From positions 35,098,227 to 35,162,226 of the forward strand of contig CP154957.1 in assembly GCA_039621445.1 (NCBI GenBank): DNA of 64,000 nucleotides, given 5' to 3'. Each line of letters starts with the position of its first letter. Position 1 is the first letter of the stretch. Positions 11,430-29,736 of this stretch are shown one piece after another. The DNA is from Euglena gracilis. Taxonomy: Eukaryota; Euglenida; Euglenophyceae; Euglenales. Under the pieces are notes generated by a model that saw nothing but the letters and a program-made list of their open reading frames with translations, was not told the origin of the DNA and searched no databases. A program made the position numbers and the translations under genes.

Positions 11430-12575
11430 ACACGGGGACAGCGGCGGTGAGGGGAGGGTGCCTCTCTGGGAAAGCTCGGTGGGCAGATGGCTGGCCGACG
11501 TCGGGTCCATGACCCGCTGCAGCACTTGGGCGGTCAGCCGGGCGTCGTACAGGGCACCGGCCCCACGGCGGTCCCGGCCGGTTTGGATTCCATTGACCGC
11601 CGTCACAATTGGAGCCACTGGTCCTGGCGGGGTGTATCGGGTGTTGTCCAACTTGAACAGGCATGGTCGAGTGGACAAAGGGGTGCCCCAATGCCAGCCG
11701 ATCCTGATGAGGCCACAGGTTCTGGGGGCCGCAGCTGCTGACCCCAACCCCCACCCCCAACGGGAAACGTTCCACACAATTGGCAAATGAATACCCGCCC
11801 CCCCCCCCAGGCAATTGACGCCCCCGGGCAATTGTCACCCCCCTCTGTGCCGGCCAAATTGTCACCCTGGGAAATTGTCACCCCCCTCCGTGCTGCCCGA
11901 TTTGTCGCGTGACAATTGCCCGGGGGGGGGGGGGGGCGGGTAGGGCCCCTGGAGGGCCAGGGGACTGCTGTGCGCGTGCAGCTGGGTGAGGTCCACCGGC
12001 AGCTGCAGCAGCCCCGCCGCGGTGGGCAGGCGGACGAAGGCGCCGCCGTCCCCCAGGCCGCGGTGGCCGGCGGCGGGCCGCGCCCCCGCACCCAACACCC
12101 CCACAACCCAGCACACACACACACTGGACGGAGAGGCCCGGCCGAGGTGCTGGGCGGCCTCCGCCATGGCGTCCACGTAGCGGTGCAGCGGCTGGGGCAG
12201 GCCCTTCGCCCGGCACTCGTCGCGCAGCCACCACCACTCGAAGGGGCCGGCCCGCACCGCCCTCCGCAGTGCCGGTGGGTGAAGGGGGGGGTTGCTGGGC
12301 TGGGTGGGAATGGCCGGCCGCGGAATGGGAGGCTCAGCCGTGGCCGCTGGAGGGCGGTGGCCCCAGCCGCACAGCACGACGTGGTCGTAGGGCGTCTCCA
12401 GCCACTCGAGGAAATCACACCACACTTGGGGGAACGGTTGCGCCGCGTCAATCGTCGCTTGCCCACAGGCCCAGAGTGAGGGAAGGTGTTTGTGGGTGTA
12501 CATGTGTGTGTGTGTGTGTGTGTGTGTTGAGTGTGAATGGGTGTGAGTGGGCGTGAGTGGGTGTGGATGTGCGCA

Positions 12576-12662
<87 letters not shown>

Positions 12663-14060
12663 GAGTCTGCTTTTGTTGTATGCACCACTTTGGAAATTAG
12701 GGAGCAGTTGAAATTGCAAAAAAAAAGAAATAGAATTGGATTTTGCATTTGGCGTCGTTTGATAGGGAAGGGGGAGAAAACCAGCTTTCTGGGGACAATC
12801 ACAAAAAGCTAAAAGACGAAAACCATTTGCAATGAATGCCAAAATGAGTGTGTGGCTTCTTACCAGTATCAAAAACAAACAAACAATGTTAAGTGCCGAT
12901 GCCAGGTGGGTAACAAAGCTCCAATTGTACAAAATGATTTGTAAGAATTTTCTGACAGAACAGAACCTATGACACAAAGATAAAACCATTGAAATTTAGC
13001 ATTCGCTTGGCTTGCATGCACTCTTTCAAAGCCATTTGGAGACTGCACTGATATGGGTCTGAAAACTCACTAATTCCAGGCGATGGATTCCGGCCCATCA
13101 GGGGGGGGGGATGCAACTTGGCCCTTCAAATTATGCAAGTCAAAAAAAAATGCAAAAAAATGCAAAAAAAATGCAAAAAAATGCAAAAAAATGCAACTTG
13201 CATGAAAAACTTGAGAAAAAGCTGGAATATGACAACAGAGCTTTGCTGCCTAAAATCAAAAAAAATTTTCCAGGACAAAATATTTTATGCAAAAAAACAC
13301 AAAAAAATGCAAAAAAATACAAACATATGCCAACCAACTACAAAATTTTTTTCAAGGGCAAAATAGGCAAAAAAATGCAAAAAAATCCACATACGGCACT
13401 TTTTCCAAAATATGCAAAAAAAATGCAAAAAAAATGCAAATTTCGGGAAAACCTGATTATGCAAAAAAATGCAAATTATGCAAGTTGCATTTCCATCCCC
13501 GGCCTGGATGCTCAACACCCGTCACGCTCCGGCAGTGCTCGGACAGGATCGGGTTGTGCACGGGCCGCACGTATGCCTGGAACTCCCGCAGCGGCGCCAG
13601 CGTCTTCGGCTCCAGCGGCCCCACCGGCATCTCTGCCCAGTCCCTGATGCCTTCCAAACCCATTTGTGCCCCTCCTGCCGAACCCCCCCCCCCGGGGGGG
13701 GCGGGGGGGGGGGGGAGGGGGGGGTCCGCGACACACGTTTGCTAGCCCCCAAAACCCCTGTCGCGTGACCCCACGTGACCCCATGTGACCCCACATGACC
13801 TTTGTGTGACTGCATATGAACCCCACCCTCCCCGCCAAAGCCACTTAGAACGCGTCGTCAGACACCAGTGGCACGGCCTGCCGGGGGCTCCACCTCGGTG
13901 GTGCACTCGAAGTCCAGCACCACCGGCGTGAGCGACGCCCAGCGCCGCGCGAAGGGGCGACCCGCGGCGCCCGGCCGGCAGTGGCACGCCACGCGGTGGG
14001 CGAGCAGCATCGGCCGCGGGCCGCACCACCACGAGGGGGGTGTGGAGGAGCGGGCCGCAG
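11430..14060 (-). CDS. ERI1-like DEDDh 3'-5' exonuclease, incomplete exon set, degenerate His motif
   Basis: Minus-strand exons in order: about 13894-14060 ends with LTPVVLDFECTTE (ExoI motif DFE). 13519-13632 encodes EPKTLAPLREFQAYVRP, then VHNPILSEHCRSVTG, the classic 'FxxYVRPxxNPxLSxxCxxxTG' of ERI1-type nucleases. About 12370-12457 encodes ATIDAAQPFPQVWCDFLEWL and YDHVVLCG (ExoII region). 12130-12260 encodes FEWWWLRDECRAKGLPQPL. 11945-12060 may be another exon. 11500-11620 ends with GALYDARLTAQVLQRVM (ExoIII: the final Asp is present). ERI1 enzymes trim the 3' ends of histone mRNA, 5.8S rRNA and small RNAs. The His normally five residues before the last Asp is not visible here, and the ExoII Asp looks like Glu (FEW), so activity is uncertain. 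Splice sites between several exons are not settled. Family call good, catalytic state unsure. Confidence 0.6.
12490..12662. repeat. (GT)n microsatellite
   Basis: An almost pure GT tract from 12582 to 12660, preceded by an interrupted GT-rich stretch. It lies in an intron of the ERI1-like gene. Confidence 0.95.
13130..13485. repeat. A-rich array of ATGCAAAAAA motifs
   Basis: About 350 bp in which ATGCAAAAAA(A) recurs many times with irregular spacing. It lies in an intron of the minus-strand exonuclease gene. A related array in the opposite sense (GCGCATTTTT) is at 22235-22660. Confidence 0.85.
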
Positions 14061-14064
14061 GGAC

Positions 14065-15660
14065 GCTCTGCGTGGGGGGGGGGGGGAGGGCATCCAGGTT
14101 TAGGAAATAGCAACGCACAAAAAAAACCAGGTTGGTAATCACCACGTGACTCTCAGTCGTCTGCATCCGGGCCCCAAATCCTTTGGTACCTACCCCACCC
14201 CCCCCCCCCCCCGGCTCATTGGCCCGGGCCAACTTCGGGGGAGGGGGGCATGTTGACTGCAACAGCCAAGGGGGGCCAACAAGCCGCCAAGCCCAAGTTC
14301 CTCAAAAAGAGGGCCCATCTCGGCTCCAACAGGCCAAGGGGCCAACTTTTGGGGGGGGGGGCACGTTGCCAACAGCAGCAGGGGGGGAGGTGCAATGAGC
14401 CAGCCGGGCAGCTGGGCTTTGGGGTGGGCCACATGGCCGTCGTCTGGGCCTGGCGCCCGGCCGGGCTCGGCCACCGGGGTAGAGAAGAAATCAAACTGAA
14501 AAGGTACGTTGGAAGGGTGGTGGCATTGAGTCCACCAAAAATCCAATCCAGCAACTCAGGGGATTGGCTGACAATGGTGGGTTGCATGGTGACGCTGGTT
14601 GTGCCTTGGAGTGCCCATATTTTCATACATGCAAGTCTACCCAGGGTTTCAAGCGGCTGACGAAATTGTACAGTCCGATGGCATTGCGTGTAGCCTGCTT
14701 TAGTATGTGCCTTAGGCTTAATACGTGCCTTCAGGAGGTCAACAAATATGCACTCTGTTAAACTGGGGCCATTTAAAACCAGCTTTTGTTAAATGCTGAG
14801 CTCTTTAAACAAGAAAATTCTTGCAGCATTAACAATAAAGATCCCCTCCATCAAAACAACACGACCTGTGCTGTGCCCCCAGCGCCCCCCAAGAATTTGA
14901 ATATGAATGATGGACTTCAATGAACTAAAAACGTCTGTGCCAACATCATACTGTTCCCGCTGGTTGATCTTTACGAGTAATGGCAATGCATCGCATTGTT
15001 CGAATTATCCTTGCCAATGCAGGAATAATAATTGAATTGGTATCCCAAATCTTTTCCGTGGTTTTTGGAGAGGGGCACAACCAGGGTCAATGAAAACAGA
15101 TGGGAGGGAGCACCCTCTCCGAAGCGTTGGGCGGAAAAAAAAATAACCCCCGAATCGACCAAAAATGGGATATTGTGCGTTTTTGGGGGAAAAATTGCTG
15201 TGGGGTAGGGCCAAATCTGCCTTGGCAAATGGAGGGGGGGTCGTGGTCCAGACCTTTCCTGTAGTCAGGTGACATCAAACCCTGGGCATGTCCGCTCCCG
15301 GCACACCGTGTGTGATGTGACAGACACCGTTGTGCTATTCTTTTGGCACAACAATTAACGGTGTGTTAGATCTCGTAGAGGGCACAGCTAACTTTCTTTT
15401 GGACGGCCCAATATCCTGATGCTGGGGCCAAGAATCCAGGACCATCGGCACGCCCTGGTTCTGGGGGCGACCACCTAGAACACGACACGGGGCGATGGGC
15501 TGCCAAGCCTGCTGAGCTGGGTGGCTATGGCCTGCAGCAGAGGCTGCGGTGTGTCGGCAGATGGGGTGAGCTTGGGCAGGGCTGTGATGGCAGTGGGGAT
15601 GGGTGGCCATGTGACATGCATATGGTACGAGAGGATGTGCAAACCTTGGGGGGGGGGTCG
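14065..15660. other. Intergenic, no gene seen
   Basis: 14065-14460 is GC-rich with C/G runs and could still belong to the 5' part of the exonuclease gene, but no peptide is recognisable. 14460-15660 is of mixed composition without coding signal on either strand. Confidence 0.5.
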
Positions 15661-15668
15661 GGGGAAGG

Positions 15669-18290
15669 TCAGGTGGGCCCGCGCTGGGAGGCAGCCGCCT
15701 TCAGGGTGTTGCGCATCAGCATCGCCACCGTCATCGGGCCGACACCCCCCGGGACGGGCGTAATCCACCCAGCCACGCGGCTGACCTGCGAGCAAACATA
15801 AGCAACTGCACATGCACATAAGGCAGTGTGTGTAATAACCAGGGTGAAGAAGGGAGTGACACAATAAGCAACGGAAAGCATGCAAAAGGCACAATTATTG
15901 AAAATAATCAAAATATGTCAAAAATATATCAGAAGAGACTTTCTCATTTGGAGCAAGAATCTTACCAATGTGGTGATATTCCCGTTGAAATCACGAGTTT
16001 TCATATAACACCACCTATTTGTCATCTCACAATCTCACTCCCACCCCGCCATGGGTACCACTGCGGAAAAACTTGCAGGGCATGCACCAGCCAGTGAGTG
16101 AGGAGGCCCTGGCTTGGGAGTTGCTTGGGAAATGAGGAGGATTTGGGGTGCATATGGGGCAAGCATGGTCACGGGCAGGCCACCTCGTCAAAGGCCACGT
16201 CGCCCACCAGCCGCCGCCCACTGCGGCGGGTGGGGTCCGGGATGACGTTGGTGCCCACGTCGATGACCACCGCCCCCGGCTTCACCCACTCCTTGCGCAC
16301 CAGCCCCACCTGGCCAACGGGGCGGAGAAGCACGGTGCGCCACCGAAACACACGCATAAAACAAACACATTTTTGGACGACACACACGCAGTGGGACCCG
16401 AAAACATATGCATGCGCATCGACAAAGCAGGTGGAGGATAGAGCGAACAGATAAACGAGCAGACAGGAAACGCTGTATGCACGTCAATTGCTCTGATGGA
16501 CAGGTGCTTTCTGGAAAACAGCATAGCACTGCCGTCTTGGCCAAAAGGTCCCCAGAAGAACGGAGGGATGATCCGGGGGGAACACACCACCCCCACCCCA
16601 ACGATGAGGATGTCGGCCCGGGAAGCGTGGCCGGCACAATCCTTCGTGTCGATGTGACAGATCGTGACGGTGCAGCCCTGGGGGAAAGCACAGAACGTGA
16701 TCTTTTTCGCCATAACTTTTCGACGATTCTCCGGGCCTCTGGCCCATACACTGCCGGACGTTGATGGGAGGTGGACACAAACCAACAAAGTAATGCCCCG
16801 GGTGGCATCCCGCCACTGACCGCTAGACCATCAAAAGGCGAGCCTTCTGCAAGTGCGGGTTCCAAATAAAACGGTGTCCTGGAATAAAATACCACATTTT
16901 GACATTTATTGCTCAAACAGGAGAGACAATGTCCACGACAAGAGGAAGGTAGAGCACCTCTGTTGGAAGCGTCGGTCCACAACAGCACCCGGCCCAAAGT
17001 ATTGCTGCACATGACCTCTGTTTCGCTGTCCCAGATAAATTATACTGCACTGCCATGTAATACAGTTTGTGTATAATTATGCTGCACTGGAGGGAGACAG
17101 AAGCGAACCTCTTTCAACAGCATGAGCATCATCGGAAGCCCAAACAAATTGGACGCCCCAATCACAACGGCATCCTTGCCCCGTAGCGTGATGCCCAGCG
17201 ACTTGAGCATCTGCAGGGCACGGTGTGGCAGAGGACGTTCAACTTCATGAACTTCATGGAACAATCGGTTGGCGAACAGGCACTTGGGGGTTTCACCCCC
17301 ACCTCCAAAATGCCACGGCGACACAAGAGGCTAATGCGGGACAGCACGGTGGCACGCACAGGGAGGGCGGGGACCTCGATGCAGCCCAGCGGGGTGCAAG
17401 CGGCCAGTGTGGGGACGTGGCCGTTCATCGCCACGCGGCCCATGTTGGCCGCCGTGAGGCCATCCACGTCCTTCGCCCCCAGACCACCATCCCCACTGTG
17501 TGGTCCCGGGTTGATCTCATTCCCTGCCCGTCCTTCCTCTCTTCTTGGCTTGGAATCTCCAAATCCGTAAAATTTATCCTTTCTGTCGCTGCGTCCAAAG
17601 ATTGAGATAAAATACCTTTGCGTGAAAAATGTGGGTGAGAAAGATGCACACAGCAGCACAAATGCTGCAAAAATAACACACACATTCACTGGAAGAAAGA
17701 AACAAACAATATCCTGCAAAAGAAACTTGCACAGATATTAAGTGCAACTCTTCCAATAAAAACCACACGGTGCATATTCAGCTTCCTAACAATCGATCCC
17801 CCTCCCATTTGATCCTCCCTTTCACAACTGCCTCAGCCCTCCACACACACGCCCACACAACACACACACACACACACAGACAGACACACACGCACACTCC
17901 AACACAAACACACTCGCACTCGCACTCGCACTCACATGCACACAGGCACACACAAACATAAATGTACTCACACATGCACACATGCACACACAAACATGAA
18001 TACAATTACTCGGATATAATACACCACACCACCCAATGTTCCACTGGTCGGCAGAGGTGATGGAGGCCTGTGCACCTCAGCCACCCGCTCTGTCAGGGTG
18101 ATAGGATTGAGATGGCGCGGCACGGGCAGCTGAACGATGATTCCGCTCACTGCGGGAAGGCAAATGGAGTGTGCGGGACTTGCAAGACCCCCAAGGTTTA
18201 AAAACAAAGCATGAACAAATGAATGATATGTATTGGCTCGGGCCACCCGTCCCCGTGCGATTGACAAATAACACTAATAAAACAATACAT

Positions 18291-18321
<31 letters not shown>

Positions 18322-19836
18322 CATACATATATATATATGCATACATACGTGTATATATATACACATACATATATATATATATATATATATCCACCCACAG
18401 CCACACCTGACTCGTCAGCATTCAGCCGGTCTATCAACGCCAGCACCTCTGCTTCCGCCGTGTCGGCCGGCAGCTGATGGATGTCACACTTCATGCCGCA
18501 GCTCGTGGCAGCTTTCTGAGTGAAAAAGGTTACAAGCGGCAACTGTGGAGCGGCTTAAAGTCCGACGGTTCCCAGGGTCACATCTGGGGAGGGTCTGGAC
18601 CCCCCCAACCACCTTGCACCCCCGCGGGGGTCGGGACCACTCCCCCACTCTATTGCCCACCTCGAAACCAAAGGGCTCTCCATCCATCCTGCCCTGCCCC
18701 CCCAGGGGGGTCACTTCCACTCTTCCAAAAGCCAATCAGTCATTAAACCCAGTTAATCCCCCTGGAACTAGGCCACCCTGGAATCCAAAGAAAATTGACC
18801 ATAAATGTGAAGAAAATGGGAAAATTTCAGGCACCTTCCGGGTCTCTGTGGTGGTTTGCTTACCCCCCACCCAAGGGTTTATATCAGAAACCAGTCAATC
18901 ACCCCCAAACCGTTGCACAAACCCAAACCCACAAATCAAAACTATTATTTGAAAAATACCCAACTATCTACCCACCGTGGGGGGTTGACATACGCACCTC
19001 CAAAATCACCACTATGACCGGAAGATGAGCCCTTAAATAACACGACACAAAAATGGAAGGCATGACAAAAAAATAAAGTTCAATTTTTAGCATTTTGGCT
19101 GCCGACCAAGCTGGGCCAACCCGGTTTCCAGAACAGAGCCATTGTCCTGGGAGGTTGGTTGCGGGCGACCCTCGGGAGAAAGAAGGGTTCTTATGTGTTT
19201 TAATGGGAGTGCTTTGGTGAGTGGTACCCGCTTCTTTCAAGCCCCCCCCTGGGGGGTATTGCAAAACGCTTGGGAGTGTGATTTTCGGCGAGTGTTACAA
19301 AAAATGTTCAAAACATGATTTTTTTGTGAGAACGTGAGAAAATATGCACAAAAATTTGGCCGAAACTCTGGAAAGAACACCCAGCCTAGCCTTTTCCAGA
19401 TCGGACTGACCCCCTGACCCCTGAACCCCCCCCCCCCAAGGGTTCAAATTCCCAACGCAACCCATCAACTCAAACCTCCCCAGGGTTGGGGTCGCCGCAG
19501 CATTAAACGAACTTGTGACGCTAACGCGGATGAAAGAACAGCACAGCGTTGGTGCCACGCCCCACAGACTTATCTTCATTTGTGCTATAAATACGGAACC
19601 ATCTGGAACATACGACTGATATGCCTCGGCACCGGCAGACAACTCACCAGGCAACAGCAAACCCGGGTCGCAAACACACACCTCTTTGTTGCGGATGTAG
19701 GAGAGGGAGGCCGGGTTGTCGCCCACGTTGACCACCGCCAGGCGCGGGGCCGGGCCCCCCATCGCCCGCACCTCCGCCGCCACCCGCGCCAGCACGGCGG
19801 CCGCCAGCGCCTTCCCGTCGATCAGGCGTGCCGTCC
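15669..19836 (-). CDS. folD: Methylenetetrahydrofolate dehydrogenase/cyclohydrolase (FolD type), 8 exons, 5' end missing
   Basis: This enzyme interconverts 5,10-methylene-, methenyl- and 10-formyl-tetrahydrofolate. Minus-strand exons in order, all phase-consistent: 19682-19836 ([20 protein letters not shown]), 18407-18515, 18068-18149 ([12 protein letters not shown]), 17375-17495 ([14 protein letters not shown]), 17109-17210 ([13 protein letters not shown]), 16591-16677 ([10 protein letters not shown]), 16184-16309 ([14 protein letters not shown]), 15669-15785 ([12 protein letters not shown], stop TGA). The catalytic Tyr/Lys pair (YIRNK), the VQLP Gln and the KDVDG Asp are present. The Arg of the usual GRSxxVG is Ala, and the Ser of CHSxT is Ile. 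The intron after 18068 fits only with a GC donor. About 295 residues are covered, close to the family's usual 280-300. An acceptor-like CAG before the first exon implies an upstream exon, possibly a targeting peptide. It is divergent from SufS. Confidence 0.92.
17845..17995. repeat. CA-rich microsatellite in a FolD intron
   Basis: Interrupted (CA)n with CACTCG repeats. It lies between FolD exons 17375-17495 and 18068-18149. Confidence 0.9.
18296..18392. repeat. (TA)n microsatellite in a FolD intron
   Basis: Imperfect TATATA/CATACA tract directly upstream of the 18407 exon edge on the + strand. Confidence 0.95.
18695..18905. repeat. Dispersed CAGTCA repeat copy in a FolD intron
   Basis: Contains a C-run/G-run palindrome, a 'GGTCACTT...CCAAAAGCCAATCAGTCA' block and a 'CAGAAACCAGTCAATCA' block, in the same order as the repeats at 6085-6375 and 10745-11075, but more diverged. 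Confidence 0.5.
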
Positions 19837-20051
19837 CTGGGGAGAGGGGGAGGGCCGGCAGGAGTGCGGGCCCCACGTTGGGTGGGTTGCGTGCGGGGCT
19901 CAATGCCCAATCCAAAATTGGTTCCCTTCCACCCCTCCCCCGAGGGCAGTGGGACCTCCACCCCCGGGTATCCCAGTGGTCCCATGAGTGTAAGGTGGTA
20001 TGGAGGGTTTTTCTCCCACTTTTAGCTATGGAACCAAGGTTTGGCTGGAGG

Positions 20052-20812
20052 CCAGTTAGGTCGGGAGAATCTGACACAAAAACGTTCAGGGATGTCCTTA
20101 GATTTAGTTGATAATTCCTAAGGCCAATTCAATTAACCTCCCAAAAAAAATATTTATAATGATATATATGCCATATATCACTTGCCATTTATATGGCAAG
20201 TGTTAAGTATAATACCCCCCTGGGCGGGTACTAAACTTGACACCGGGTTGGGGTTGGTGAAGGGCGTAGGGTTAGAGTGAGGACCGACCGGCTGGATTTT
20301 CGCCCACACGCGTGACGCGCATCCTCCCGGGCCTTAGCCACCCGGGGGGGGGGGGGGCACCGGCCGGACCGCCAGGCGCACATCCCAACACCTGCCCTTT
20401 TGGGGTCACCCCGAAAAGGCCCAGGGAGGGCCAAATCCCATAAAAAAACCGACCGTTCGGTGACCTGTATCGTTCTTTCTCTCTGCCTGTCTGCCGCCTT
20501 TGGGAATCGCGAGGATGCGCGTCGCGCGTGGGCGAAAATCCAGCCGGTCAATCCTCACCCTAACCCTACGCCCTTCAATGACCCCATTGGGGGTATATAC
20601 CCCGTGCCCAACCCGGTTTCAAGTTTAGCACCTCCCCGGGGGGTATTAAACTTAATACTTGCCATGTATATATATATACGCATATATATATATATATATC
20701 ATTATAGATATATTATTTTTGGGGAGGTTAATTGAATTGGCCTTAGGAATTATCAACGAAATCTAAGGACATCCCTGAACGTTTTTGTCCCAGATCCTCC
20801 TGACCTAACTGG
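20052..20812. mobile_element. Foldback/MITE-like element, ~760 bp with ~280-bp inverted repeats
   Basis: The left end starts CCAGTTAGGTC and the right end is its complement (GACCTAACTGG at 20802-20812). The two arms (about 20052-20330 and 20515-20812) match for most of their length: AACGTTCAGGGATGTCC, AGGCCAATTCAATTAACCTCC, the TATA-rich block and the GGATTTTCGCCCACACGCG-like inner block are all mirrored. There is no coding capacity. The inner arms contain short CCCTAACCCTA text that resembles telomere repeat. No clear target-site duplication was seen. It lies between the divergent FolD and SufS genes. Confidence 0.8.
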
Positions 20813-21404
20813 TGTGGTGCGATTTTTTCCCTCTTTGGGTCGCTTTGCCCTCTTGGGAAAATAGCCGTCGAGGAATACCTGTCTCCGCAGGCTCTGGGTT
20901 ATCAACGGCTGCCATGTGCCACGACATTGGGGGCACGGTCTGAGCGATGGTGCGCCACTGCGACGAGCATGGCCGGCGGCAGGCCCCAGCGTGCGACCGA
21001 GATGCAATGCCACATTGGGTAGCACTCCACCTTACTCCACCTTTGCGGAACTTGGCACAGCAATTTCGTTTCTTTGCCAAATGGTCACCCACCCACTCAG
21101 GCTAACGGGGTATCCCTCCTCTGATCGGGATCCCCCAAACCCTCATCAGCCCCCTAGGGCATCCCAATTAACAGCAATTGACACAATACAATTTGTTTCC
21201 CCCCTTTTTGAAAAGAGAGAGCACATGTCAAAAAAAATCTCTGTTTTCTACCCCTGGTGGCTTGGTGTTTCGCATTTAAGAGCACTGATCAAGAAAACCC
21301 AAAAATGAATGACCACGGGAACATATTGGGCTGACCACCACCCAGCTTCCCTTCCGCCGGTGGGGCCTGCTCGGCGTGCCCTGACCGCAAGGGCTTGCCA
21401 CAAG

Positions 21405-27459
<6,055 letters not shown>

Positions 27460-27938
27460 CACACGCACCACGACTCTTTCTAACCCCCCCCCCCAGCCCT
27501 CCACCTTGTGCGTTCACACTTCACCCACACCCTCAGCCTTCTCTCCAGCAATGAGGGGAAGTGTTTGTCTCTTGGAGGAAGCCCTAAAGGGTTTGCAGTA
27601 TCCCGGGGGGGGGGGGCTGGACTGCAGCTAGTCCAAATCTGGCCAGTGGAAATCCTGGTGGATGAGCGCATTCAAGAGTGGCCGATCCCCCGGGGGGGGG
27701 GGGTAAAGTGAAGTGACTGACTGGATTTTGGGGAAAAAGTGACTGACTGGCTTTTTCGGAGTGGAAATTGACCCCCCCTTCCCCCCGGGGTCGCTAAGCA
27801 ATGATATGGTCCTCGTCGTGTAAGAGTGTTATGGTGTTGTTTTTTTTTCGCCTGACTTCCACCCCCTTCTAGAACAGAGCTTGACGTCGCTGCAATAACA
27901 GCCACACCCCTTGCCCACAGCATTCCCCTGCCAGTACC
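27460..27938. other. Spacer between SufS and V-ATPase G, with an inverted dispersed repeat copy
   Basis: Contains C/G runs and at 27690-27795 an inverted partial copy of the CAGTCAGTCACTTTT repeat (read here as AAGTGACTGACTGG, twice). The two genes are in tandem on the same strand, about 480 bp apart. Confidence 0.6.
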
Positions 27939-29736
27939 ATGTCTAAGACTGCCTCCGTTCAGCAGCTGTTGGCCGCCGAGAAGAAGGCGGCGGAGATTGT
28001 GGACGCCGCCAAGAAAGGTCCCCCCCCGCCTAATTCCCCCCATCATTCTTTACAGTTGTTTCGTTAGTTGCAATTGGTTGAAATGATTTGGGAGACGGTT
28101 GGGCAGACCTCTCTGGAGGGAGATTTTTTTTCGGCCTCGCCCCCCAGTGGTGGACTGGGGTGGCGTGGATTAGAGTAACCAGTATGCCAATGGTGAAGAA
28201 GACCCTAACCAAAGTGGAGTGTGAGTGCTTGGTGAGTGAGTAAGGTACGTCCCGCCAGCCTCCGGCCACCTCCGCGCACAGACAAAATGGGCCAGAAGCG
28301 AAAAAACAGTGCCATGGCCAGAAGAGGGGACAAAAGGCACAGCCACAGTGCACACAGGGGGGGAGGGGCTTGCCCTCATGTTCATTTTTTTCACATTGCA
28401 TTATGCCACTAGGCTGCTTTTTTTTAACAAGGCCTAGTCCAGATTACAGAAGTTCACCGTTAACTCCCCCCCCCCCCCCGCCCCAGCCCGAGTCAACAAG
28501 CTGAAGAAGGCGCGCACGGACGCTGAGGCGGAGGTGGCGGCGTTCCGGCAGAAGCGCCAGGCGGCGTTCGACCAGTTCGCGGCGGAGGTGTGTGGCCGGC
28601 CGCTGCCGCTCGGCATCTTTGTATGAATTTGTTATCCCCCTTTTTTGGTAGAAAGTTGATTGAAAGCATATGGCTTAGCCATCAGGCGGTGTGGGCTGAA
28701 GATGCACGCGAGGGACGGACGGCCGCATCAACACCCATGGCCCATCACCTGTCTCGCTCCTGTCGGGCCAAAAATGTATACTCTTGCCATACTCTTGGCT
28801 CACCCACCCCGAAAATCATATATCTTTTTAAGGCTTTGCAGACCCCCTGCAAAGCTTGGGGCGCTGCTGAAGCCAGCCCTGATTTTGACCCCGTCCAGCC
28901 GCAGGAGCACCCCCGGAGGGGTGCTGTTAGCGCAGCAAGCCAGCCCTTTTTGCAGCGAAAAATGATTTTTTCTTCAAGAAAGAATGTTCAAAATGGCCAA
29001 AATGGTGTTTTGAGGACTTTTTGGCTGTGTTTTTGGGATTGCCAGATGCTCATGTTTCTCAATGGTGTGGTTTGCAGGTCATTTCTTTGGACAGTTATAC
29101 GGTTTCGGCAGCTATCCGTCTGGCCCAGCCTGGCCCGGCTCAGGGACAGCCGGAGTACAACCCCCCCTGGGGGGGGCTGGCAATCCCAAATTTTTGGCCC
29201 CAGCCCAGCACCCCCGGGGTCCTAAAAAGAGATGCATTTCAGAAACCATTTCATGGGCGTGAGCAAAAAAATAGGGAATACAGCCCAATCGGTGTTGTTA
29301 CAAAAATGCTCTCCCTCTGTGTCACAGCAATCCAGCAGCGGTGACTCCGGCTCTGCAGCAGTGGTGCTCCAGGCAGACATGGAGATCACGGCGCTGCAGG
29401 GCAAGGCAAAGGCCAATGTGGACAAGGTGTGCTGCGGTAGTATTGCATCGGATTGGTATTTTTTGTGTTGTGGACGTGTCCAAATGGGTTGATTTGTTGC
29501 TGTGTGCTGACCAGTGGGTGACCTGGAGTGGACCCCCCCCCGGGTCAATGCCGCTGGGCAACCCCTTCCCCTCCACATTTACAACAGCACAAAGCACCAC
29601 AAATGCCCCCCAATCCCAGGAATTGGGTTTCCGTTCTCTCTGGCAGGTGGCCAGCGTTCTGGTGCAGCTCGTAACGAAGGTGTCCCTCGACAAGGACTCC
29701 AAGGGCAAGGACAAGGACCTCGACCTTTTCCTCTGA
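27939..29736 (+). CDS. ATP6V1G: V-type proton ATPase subunit G, complete, four exons
   Basis: Subunit G pairs with subunit E in the peripheral stalk of the V-ATPase, which acidifies vacuoles and endosomes. Exons: 27939-28017 (ATG; ASVQQLLAAEKKAAEIVDA), 28487-28587 (KLKKARTDAEAEVAAFR), 29328-29426 (ADMEITALQGKAKANVDK), 29647-29736 (SVLVQLVTKVSL, stop TGA). Phases fit exactly (1, 0, 0) and all introns are GT-AG. The product is 122 residues, close to the usual 110-120. The N-terminal QQLLxAEKxAxxIVxxAxK coiled coil and the continuing charged helix are hallmarks of the family. The C-terminal Lys/Asp-rich tail is unusual. A second, broken copy lies at 36995-37337. Intron 2 holds C/G-run repeat sequence. 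Confidence 0.95.

Noticed and set aside
20260-20580. Telomeric or subtelomeric repeat (CCCTAACCCTA)
   Set aside because: Only two copies in each arm of the foldback element; no array.
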